NCBI GenBank assembly: GCA_965263245.1
Contig: CBDHHR010001146.1
Coordinates: 930,001 to 994,000, forward strand
Length of the DNA: 64,000 nucleotides
DNA from: DT-68 sp965263245
GTDB taxonomy: Bacteria; Bacillota_I; Bacilli_A; Mycoplasmatales; Metamycoplasmataceae
Reading direction: 5' to 3'
Shown here: in pieces, positions 56,682-64,000 of the stretch
Numbering within the stretch: position 1 is the stretch's first letter
How the letters are laid out: each line of letters begins with the position of its first letter
Notes under the pieces: generated by a model
The model's database searches: none
Told to the model about the DNA's origin: nothing
The model's input: only the letters and a program-made list of their open reading frames with translations
Made by a program: the position numbers and the translations under genes

Positions 56682-57530
56682 TTAGTTATTTTTTATTTCT
56701 TCTATTTCTCTTCTTATCATTATTTTATAAATATTTTCTAACCAATTTATTTTTTTATAATAATTGTCATCTTTAAATTTTTCATAAAATTTTTTTGCTA
56801 AACTAATTTTTATACTTTTATTTTCTAAAATTGATGATAAACCTAAAACACAATTATTTAAATAACGCTCATTTTCACTATTTTTTAATTTGAAAATCTT
56901 GTGTATTACACCATTATGACTTTCTCTATTTCTAAACTCATTAATTGTTCTACAATATTTGGTAAAATAATTTTTTCTAGATTTGTATTCTATTTTTTCT
57001 AAAAAATCATCTTGATATTCATTTTTTAAACATTCATATAATTTTATTAATTGATTAAATGTTAATTCATTTATAAGTATTCATATAGGAGTTTTGTTTT
57101 TTATATAATTTGAAAATCTAATATAAACTATTTCTTTACCAATAATTTCTTTTTTAATTTTTAAAGTTTGTTCATATTTTTTTTCATTATAAATTTCTTC
57201 ACCATAATGAGAAAAAGGACCTATTTTTGCAATAATGTAAGAAATTGTAGATTTAAAAATGTGTTCAAATCTATAAATATAAGGCATTATTCAAGACATT
57301 AATTCTCTTTCAAATTTTCAAAATTCTATTAAATCTTTTAACTTTGTGTTTTCTTCATAATTAATTTTATCTTTTGAAAGAAAAAATTTAGAATAATTAT
57401 AAATAATGTAAGCATAATTAAAATGCAATAAATTTTTCTTATCTTCTTTAGAAATAATCATATTTCTACTTTTAAGAATTTCTATTTGTTCATCTAAATT
57501 TTTAAAATCTTTTTTCATAGAATTTTTCAT
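56682..57530 (-). CDS. Abi_2-family abortive infection protein with HEPN motif
   Basis: 282 aa. LDEQIEILKSRNMIISKEDK at the N-terminus, FERELMSWIMPYIYRFEHIF in the middle, PIWILINELTFNQLIKLYEC and FRNRESHNGVIHK further on are the landmarks of the AbiD/AbiF (Abi_2) family. R-x4-H in RNRESH is a HEPN ribonuclease motif. Such proteins stop phage by RNA cleavage. A -10 box TATAAT at 57539-57544 sits only about 8 bp before the ATG at 57530, so the mRNA may be leaderless. It lies between the HicA-like gene and the second CRISPR array and could be an independent defence gene or an accessory of that system. Confidence 0.8.
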
Positions 57531-57547
57531 TTATACTAATTATAAAT

Positions 57548-57600
57548 AAAAAAAACACATTTTTAATGTGTTCTTCCCGTCTACCCCATGGCTTCTGTAT
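57548..57600 (-). ncRNA. Possible small RNA or GC-rich 3' end with terminator
   Basis: Leftward, ACAGAAGCCATGGGGTAGA is followed by CGGGAAG, then the hairpin AACACAT/ATGTGTT with a T8 tail (57548-57573). The terminator is clear. The 20-odd GC-rich bases before it are out of character for this genome and belong to no gene. They may be the 3' end of the zinc-ribbon transcript or a separate short RNA. Confidence 0.4.
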
Positions 57601-57635
57601 TACAATAAAATAATAACATAAAATTAAATTATTAA

Positions 57636-57758
57636 TTAAATTTTTCCATCTGTTTGATTTATAGTTCCACACTTTGGACATTTTCAAATATAATCATTAT
57701 CATGTAAATATTCATGACCACATTTTTTACAAGTAAAATGATATGTTCTTTTTGCCAT
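57636..57758 (-). CDS. Small zinc-ribbon protein
   Basis: 40 aa. MAKRTYHFTCKKCGHEYLHD then KCPKCGTINQTDGKI, with two CxxC pairs (C10/C13 and C27/C30) spaced as in a rubredoxin-like zinc ribbon. The ATG at 57758 follows a Shine-Dalgarno AAAGGAATTAC. Function unknown. The size suggests a nucleic-acid- or protein-binding accessory. It lies between the Abi_2 gene and the second CRISPR array, on the same strand. It reads through one UGA as Trp. Confidence 0.75.
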
Positions 57759-57934
57759 TTTGATGTAATTCCTTTTATAAACTTTAAAATAATTATAATT
57801 TAAATAAATATTAAATTTTTAAAATATTTAATTAGTATAAATTAATCATTTAAATTTATTAATTTAGTTATTTAAAAAATATAAATATATTTTACTTAAA
57901 TTTATTTTTATAAAAAACATATTTTAAATTAATG

Positions 57935-57960
57935 AAAAAATCAGCAAAAGCTGATTTTTT
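57935..57960 (-). terminator. Terminator after the second CRISPR array
   Basis: A perfect 11-bp stem AAAAAATCAGC/GCTGATTTTTT with an AAAA loop and a T run in either direction, 10 bp beyond the first repeat of the array. For leftward transcription it would end the array transcript. Confidence 0.8.
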
Positions 57961-57970
57961 TATATTTGAA

Positions 57971-58204
57971 GTTTTAGTCCAGTGTTATTTTACACTAGTG
58001 CTAATCAAATTATTGCTTATCTAGAAAGTATTCCTAGTTTTAATCCAGTGTTATTTTACACTGGTGCTAATCGTTCTGTATGTTCAAATAGTTCCGTTAT
58101 TAGTTTTAGTCCAGTGTTATTTTACACTGGTGCTAATCTTATTTGTTTATTAACCTCCTTTTTAAACAGTTTTAGTCCAGTGTTATTTTACACTGGTGCT
58201 AATC
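57971..58204 (-). CRISPR. Second CRISPR array: four 36-bp repeats, three 30-bp spacers
   Basis: Repeats at 57971-58006, 58037-58072, 58103-58138 and 58169-58204; spacers of exactly 30 bp between them. The repeat is unrelated to the type II repeat. The two high-coordinate copies are identical, and the two low ones each carry one change (A at position 27; A at position 7). Leftward it begins GATTAGCACCAGTG and ends ACACTGGACTAAAAC. It folds as CCAGTGT/ACACTGG (7 bp), flanked by TTAG/CTAA. The leftward direction is favoured because degenerate repeats lie at the far end, a terminator follows, and cas13 points the same way. The gap 58205-58277 to the cas13 stop is AT-rich and may hold the leader. 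Confidence 0.92.
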
Positions 58205-58277
58205 TAATTTTGAAATGCATAAATTACTCTAATTTTATCATTAATAAAAATTATTTCAATTTCAAAAAAAATACTAT

Positions 58278-60734
58278 TTATTTTAAATTTAATTCTTTTT
58301 CAAATTTTTTGATTAATTTTAAATACCAATCACTTTCAAAGTTTTCTACATAATCAATTAATTTTTTAGGATCTAAATGGATTACTCCATTTCTTATTTC
58401 TCTTAATTTATTATTTTGAATTTTTACTTCTTCAAATTTATCAATTAAATCTTTTCTAAATAATGAAATAAAAAATATTGCATATTCTTTAAAATTTGTT
58501 AAAAATTTATGTAAATCTTCTTTTTTGTTTTTGTTTTCACAAAATTTTTCCATTGATTTATAAGTATGAGTTTTATATTCGTGTGGATTAAATCTAGAAT
58601 TTATTCACTTATTTTTACTTGTAATAATTTTATTTCCGACATATTGATGAATAGAATCAAATTCATTTTTATAAAAATCAATTATTTCTTTATTTCAAGA
58701 TGATTCAAAATCAAATATGTTATTTTCTTTAGTATTATTAATAATATTTATATTTCTTTGATAGTCTTCTTTAGAATTTTTATCCAACATTTTTTTATCT
58801 TTAATTTCATTTTTATAAAAATTAAATAAATTTTTAAAAATTTTATTTAAATCATATTCTTTTTTTAACTTACTCTTATTACTTTTATAAGAACTATCAA
58901 TAGTAATTTTAATTCCTTTTTTATGTTTGGAATTTTTTACTTTTTCTAACATTTTGTCAATCATTTTTGATTTTTTAGATCTTAAATATTTTTTTATTTC
59001 TTTTTGTATTAAATTTTTAAAATTTGGTCGATTAAAATTTAAATATTCATTTTTTAAATCTAAAATTTTTTGAATAAATTTATCTTCTCTATTTAAATCA
59101 TTTAAATTTTCTTTTTTTCTTATAAATCATTCTTTAATTATTTCAATGAATTGATCAAAATTATTTTCTTTAATGCATTTTATTAATAATCAATAATTAT
59201 TTTTTAGTTCATTTTTTAAATCATCATTTTTTAAAGTGTTTTTGTTTTGATCATTTTTTAAACTTTTAAGATTTTTTAATTTATATTTTTTTGAAAAAGA
59301 TAACACTTTAAAAATAAATTTTAGTAGTTGTTTTTCTGTTAAATTTGGACTATCATAATTGTTTTTATAACATTTTATTAAGTCATATTCTTTATATTCA
59401 AAATTTTTCTTCCCCATATTTTTTCGATCATCAAAAAAGAATTTAATAACATTTTCTTTATTAATATTTTTTTCTCAATCTAAAAATTTTAATATTTTAT
59501 TTGAATTAATTAGTTTAATCTCATTATTATCTTTTTTTAAAATTGCAATATATCTTTTGGGATAAATAATATTTTTTTTCTTTTGAAATTGTTTTAAATC
59601 TTTATTAATTAAATAAAAATCATTTGTTTTAAATTGAATTAATTTCAAATTTTTATTTATTTCTTGTTGTTTATCTTTAATTTTTAATATTTTTTTCTCT
59701 AAATTAGATCAATCTTTTTTGTCTTTTAAGTCATTTTTTTTAATAATTAAAGATTTAAGTTCATTTAAATATTTTTGATTTAAATTTTTTCATTTTTTAA
59801 TATTTTTATCTTTTTCTCCAAAAAAATTAGTTAGATTATTTAGGTTATTTTTATACATATTAATAACTTTATATTCTTTATCACCACTAAAAGTTAGTTC
59901 TAATAAACAATAAAAAGTGTAATATATTTGATGTTTTTTTCATTTTTTATCATCTTTAAATTTTTCAACAGAATTTATTTTATAAAAATTATTTATTAAA
60001 TTTAAAAGGAGATGAATTTTTTTATCTTGAAAATCTATTTTATTTTTATCTTTTTTTTCAAATTTAAATAATATCTTTTCTTTATTAAATAAAATTGAAT
60101 AAAAATCTTCAGGAATATCATTTTTGAGATAATCTTTTGATTTTTTAATTTCATTTATTATTTTTAAAAACAACTTATATTCATGTTTTTTTAAAAACGG
60201 AATTACAAATAACAAATAAATAAACTCTTTTTTATTTTGGTCTTTTAAAAAGTCAATTGAAAATTTATTATCACTTAAAATTTCTATAATAAATTTAAAA
60301 AAATCACTATTTGCTTCAAATAAATTGTTTAAATATATTTCGTTTGTATCAAAATTTTTATGAGAATAAATATTTCTTATTAAATCAATTAACAAAAAGA
60401 AAATATGTAATTTTGAACTAATTTTATTAGCTTTTAGTATGTTCTTTTTTTCAATTGAAGATTTTCTTGTATGTTCATTTATTTTTTGATCTAATGTTAT
60501 AAAAAAGTATTTTAAATCTAGCAAATCTTTATTTTTATTTTTTTCACTTATTTCTTTTATTTTAAAGTTTTTATTATTTACAAATTTATCTTTTTGATTA
60601 AACTTAATTTCTTCATTTTGATCTTTAATTACAAATGGATTTTTTAATTTGTTTAAAACTTCAAATGAATTATTATTAGATAAATTCGAAAATAAAGCTA
60701 AAACATCACTAATTTTTATATTTTTGTATTGCAT
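58278..60734 (-). CDS. cas13: Compact Cas13-like (type VI) dual-HEPN RNase
   Basis: 818 aa, reading through several UGA codons. An R-x4-H motif occurs at each end: LIRNIYSHKNF with R120 and H125, and EIRNGVIHLD with R781 and H786. These are the two HEPN active-site halves of Cas13 RNA nucleases. HEPN near both termini and a size near 800 aa match the Cas13b-like and compact Cas13 (X/Y/bt-type) layout, while the adjacent repeat is more like Cas13a repeats. The middle is very lysine-rich and helical, as expected for crRNA binding. The ATG at 60734 follows AAAAGGAGAAT, with a -10 box at 60752-60757. A 36/30-bp array lies 74 bp behind the stop. No cas1, cas2, csx27 or csx28 is adjacent. A non-CRISPR HEPN toxin is the alternative, but the array argues against it. 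The subtype is not assignable by eye. Confidence 0.82.
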
Positions 60735-60751
60735 ATAATTCTCCTTTTAAA

Positions 60752-60757
60752 ATTATA
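60752..60757 (-). promoter_or_regulatory. -10 box of the Cas13-like gene
   Basis: TATAAT with TTTA upstream, about 18 bp before the start codon, so the leader is about 11 nt and holds the AAAAGGAG. No clear -35 box. Confidence 0.5.
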
Positions 60758-60805
60758 ATAAATATATTTTTAATGAATAGTTATTTACAAAAAAGTTAAA
60801 ATAAT

Positions 60806-61576
60806 CTATTTAATATTAAATACTTCTAAAGCATTTTCATATATTTTTTTAACAATTTTTTCTTTGTTGTTTTGATCTAAAAAACTTGCTACAAAATCAG
60901 TCACATACTTAACGTTTTTTGGTTTATTCATCTTCCCTCTAACTGGTTCAGGTGCAAGGTAAGGAGCATCAGTTTCAGTTAAAAGTTTTTCTAGCGGAAC
61001 AACTTTTAATGACTCTCTTAAATCACTACTTTTTTTAAACGTTATTATTCCCGAAAAAGAAACATAACAACCAAGATCTACAAACTTTTTAGTTCATTCT
61101 TTATTCATCGTGTTGCAATGAATTATAAAAGTTAAATTTTGGTATTTTTTATCAGCAATAAAATCAAATGTTTCTTGTTCGGCATTACGAGTATGAACCA
61201 CGACAGGAAGATGATATTTTTTAGCATAATCAAGGTGTTTTTTAAATATTTCTTGTTGAATTTTTAATGGTGGATTATTTTTTCAATATAAATCAATTCC
61301 GCACTCACCAACACCAATTATGTCTTTAGGATTAATGTTTTCTAGTCAATTAATTAAATTTAAAGATTTAGAATAGCTAGGATGAAGCGCTACTAAAGCA
61401 TAAACATTTGAATATTTTTTTGACATTTTTATTGCTAACAAAGAATCTTTTTTAGTAGTTCCAGGAACAATTATTTTGTCTACATTTTTTTCTAAAGCTT
61501 CATTAATGTTTTTTTCTAAATCATTAATAAACTCTTTAGAGTTTAAATGACCATGGGTGTCTATGTATTTATTCAT
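60806..61576 (-). CDS. tatD: TatD-family metal-dependent DNase
   Basis: 256 aa. YIDTHGHLN at the start is the metal-binding HxH. GVGECGIDLYW supplies the catalytic Glu, VVVHTRNAEQET and FIIHCNTMN further His ligands, and LLTETDAPYLAPEPVRGKMN the final Asp with the family signature. It acts as a cytoplasmic 3'-5' exonuclease or deacylase-type hydrolase. Length is normal. It starts at 61576, 95 bp from the stop of the large repeat protein, with a terminator between. It is a normal mycoplasma housekeeping gene and marks the right border of the accessory block. Confidence 0.95.
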
Positions 61577-61600
61577 AGATAAATTATAAATAAAAGTAAA

Positions 61601-61630
61601 AAAATCAAGAGAAATTATTATCTTGATTTT
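61601..61630 (-). terminator. Terminator of the large repeat protein gene
   Basis: A perfect 10-bp stem AAAATCAAGA/TCTTGATTTT with a 10-base loop and T run, 40 bp behind the stop at 61671. Confidence 0.8.
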
Positions 61631-61670
61631 TAAATTTAAAAATTAATAATAAATGTAAATATTAAAACAA

Positions 61671-64000
61671 TTAATCACTAGGTTTTTGTCATGAATTTAC
61701 ATAACCATCACCGTTTTGATTTGCTTTAAGAACTTGAAGTTTTGTAAAAAAATATTTTCAAACATTATTAATTTTTTTAGATTTTGTATTACTCATTACT
61801 CAAAGATTTTTAAATTCATCTTGGAAAATTATTCCATGTGTACCATTAAGAACACTTGAATCATTTATTAATCCACTATTATTAGCACTAGTTCAACCTG
61901 TACTTACATAACCATTTTTAGAATTATTTACCTCAAGAACTTGAAGACTTGTATTATTTCCTATTGCTCAAAGGTTTTTAAATTCATCTTGGAAGATTAC
62001 TCCATAATTACCATCAGTAATATTTGAACCATTTGTTAATCCGCTATCATTAGCACTAGTTCAACCTGTACTTACATAATCATTTTTAGCATTATTTGCC
62101 TCAAGAACTTGAAGACTTGTTCCGTTTCCCATTGATCAAAGGTTTTTAAATTCATCTTGGAAGATTACTCCACCAGTTCCATCAATAATATTTGAACCAT
62201 TTGTTAATCCACTATCATTAACACTTGTTCAACCTGTATTTACATAACCATTTTTAGCATTATTTGCCTCAAGAACTTGAAGACTTGTATTATTTCCCAT
62301 TGCTCAAAGGTTTTTAAATTCATCTTGGAAAATTTTTCCAAATAAACCATCAATGATGTTTGAACCATTTAATAATCCGCTATCATTAGCACTTGTTCAA
62401 CCTGTATTTACATAATCATCACCAACTTGATTTACCTCAAGAACTTGGAGTCTTGTACTAACCCCCATTGTTCAAAGGTTTTTAAATTCATCTTGAAAGA
62501 CTACTCCACCTTTTCCACTAGTAATGTTTGAACCATTTGTTAATCCACTATCATTAGCGCTAGTTCAACCTGTACTTACATAACCATTTTTAGAATTATT
62601 TACCTTAAGAACTTGAAGACTTGTTCCGTTTCCCATTGATCAAAGGTTTTTAAATTCATCTTGGAAGATTACTCCATTATTTCCATTAGTAATGTTTGAA
62701 CCATTTGTTAATCCACTATCATTAGCACTAGTTCAACCTGTATTTACATAATCATCACCAACTTCATTCACCTTAAGAACTTGAAGACTTGTATTATTTC
62801 CCATTGTTCAAAGGTTTTTAAATTCATCTTGGAAGACTACTCCACCTTGACCATTAGTAATATTTGAACCATTTAATAATACATCACCACCAATTGAATT
62901 ATCATTAATTCAACCTAAATTTGCATAATTATCACTATTTTGATTTGCTTTAAGAACTTGTAATTTTTGATTAAATCCCATTGATCAAAGGTTTTTAAAT
63001 TCATCTTGAAAAATTGTTCCTTGATAACCATTGATAATATTTGAATTTTTTAATAAATTAATTTTTTCAACATCAATGTTTAATATTGAAGTTGTAGAGT
63101 CAATAGTAATAATAAGGGTAGTTTGAGTTTTAACTCCCATATCTAAAGTTGAAAGACTAGTACTAATTTTTGAAAGATCATCATTAGTTAAAAAAGGGTT
63201 TTCTTTTTGAAGTTGATTTTTAATTGCACTTTGAATTTCACCTTGGTTTTCAGTTGAAACATTAGGAGCAATTAAAATATCTTTATCAGTGATTTTTTCT
63301 TTAATTTGGTTTATTTTATCTTGAGGAGTGATAGTTAAAGATTGTTTTGCACTAAAACCTTGAACTTCAACATCAACATTATTTTTGGAAAGAATTAAAA
63401 TAATACCAGTTGGTGGTTGATCGTTTGTTGGTAAATTATCACTAGAATTTTTAACTTCTAAAGAAGCTCCATCTAAATCAATTTCATCATAACCATCTAA
63501 ATTTTCAATTGCACTTTTAATTGAATCTTTGTTATGAGTAATTGTTTTATCTTCGCTTGGAGCATAAACTTCTACTTCTTTAGTTTCTAAATTTTCTAAA
63601 CTTGATTTTAATTGATTAAGTTCTTCTGTAATTTCATTAACTTGATCACTATCAAGTTGCTTAGCACTAAAACCAGTTAACTCACTATTATAAGTACCTT
63701 TTGAAAGAATAAAAATAATGTTTATGGGACTTTGTTCACTTGAAGGTAAGTTATTAGAATTTTCTTTTACTTTAATTTCTACTTCTTTTACTTTAAAATC
63801 AATTTCTGAATAACCTTCTACTTGCTTAAGCGTATTTAAAATTGCATCTTTATTACCATTAACACTTTTGTCGCCAACTTTAGCTTTAAGTTCTAAAGTT
63901 TTTGTTACTAAATTAGTTAAAGCGGTTTTTACACTTTTAACATCAGCAATAATTTCTTGCTGATTTTGCTCTCTTATAACAAAATAAGGTTTTTCAGAAT
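61671..64000 (-). CDS. Large repeat surface protein, C-terminal part (runs off the window)
   Basis: About 776 visible residues; the N-terminus lies beyond 64000. The upstream part has modules like the mycoplasma lipoprotein-associated domain: IKSAIENLDGYDEIDLDGAS, GIILILSKNNVDVEVQGFSA, then KINQIKEKITDKDILIAPN. Another module begins at TKSALTNLVTKTLELK near the window edge. The C-terminal 450 residues are eight units of about 57 aa, each with DEFKNLWSMGNGTSLQVL, TGWTSANDSGLTNGSNI and GVIFQ. Eight such units could form a beta-propeller-like domain (inference). It ends NSWQKPSD. Whether it is a lipoprotein cannot be seen. The gene crosses many UGA codons. Confidence 0.8.
61730..63050 (-). repeat. 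Eight tandem repeats of about 171 bp
   Basis: Marked by ttttaaattcatctt at about 61809, 61977, 62148, 62319, 62490, 62648, 62817 and 62996. The inner units are nearly identical in stretches over 50 bp, the outer two diverged, as in a recently expanding array. Confidence 0.85.

Noticed and set aside
57548..57600. tRNA or signal-recognition RNA in the GC-rich island
   Set aside because: No cloverleaf, anticodon arm or SRP Alu/GGAA-loop pattern could be drawn.
57982..58353. Plus-strand ORF with repeated FSPVLFYTGANL
   Set aside because: It is the translation of the second array's repeats and spacers, running into the antisense of the cas13 3' end.
58278..60734. Naming the effector Cas13a from its repeat
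   Set aside because: Cas13a is usually over 1100 aa with the first HEPN site in the middle. Here it is at residue 120 of 818, so the subtype is left open.

Overview
This is AT-rich mycoplasma DNA. Long reading frames appear only when UGA is read as tryptophan (cas9, cas1, purA and all the giant genes cross many UGA codons). Shine-Dalgarno sites are AAGGAG-like, and almost everything lies on the minus strand. No rRNA or tRNA gene was seen. The species cannot be named from the sequence alone.

Layout. (1) 1-2650: a leftward housekeeping run rsmA > prs > a partial ABC-type ATPase. (2) 2650-28700: six tandem paralogous membrane-anchored surface proteins (called S1-S6 here), built from two repeat domains, A (about 110-115 aa) and B (about 98 aa). 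Each starts from a promoter with a homopolymeric T tract exactly 15 nt upstream of TATAAT, the layout of a phase-variable switch. Decaying copies of the rsmA 5' end sit between the genes, so the family grew by duplication next to rsmA. (3) 28900-39950: an accessory block with IS remnants, a large SIR2-domain protein (1124 aa), a giant HNH-like/KAP-type P-loop NTPase (1624 aa) directly upstream of it, and an AbiH/SIR2-like protein. (4) 40150-51460: a complete type II CRISPR-Cas locus, cas1-cas2-csn2-cas9-tracrRNA-array, all leftward, with 75 repeats and 74 spacers, bracketed by remnants of the same transposase. (5) 51660-55350: a purine salvage operon hpt2-hpt1-purA-purB. (6) 55590-57760: a coiled-coil membrane protein with the same T-tract promoter, a solo HicA-like protein, an Abi_2-family HEPN protein and a small zinc ribbon. 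(7) 57970-60734: a second CRISPR locus with four 36-bp repeats and three 30-bp spacers beside an 818-aa protein with two R-x4-H HEPN motifs, one near each end. (8) 60800-64000: tatD and the C-terminal part of a large repeat protein.

The most exciting item is the second CRISPR locus. A compact effector with R120/H125 and R781/H786, a unique hairpin repeat and no cas1/cas2 of its own is best explained as a small type VI (Cas13-like) RNA-targeting system in a mycoplasma, about 7 kb from a DNA-targeting type II system in the same genome. Second in interest are the HNH-KAP plus SIR2 gene pair, the extended -10 promoter inside every type II repeat, and the T-tract promoter shared by seven membrane-protein genes.

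All calls are from reading the sequence; no database search was run.
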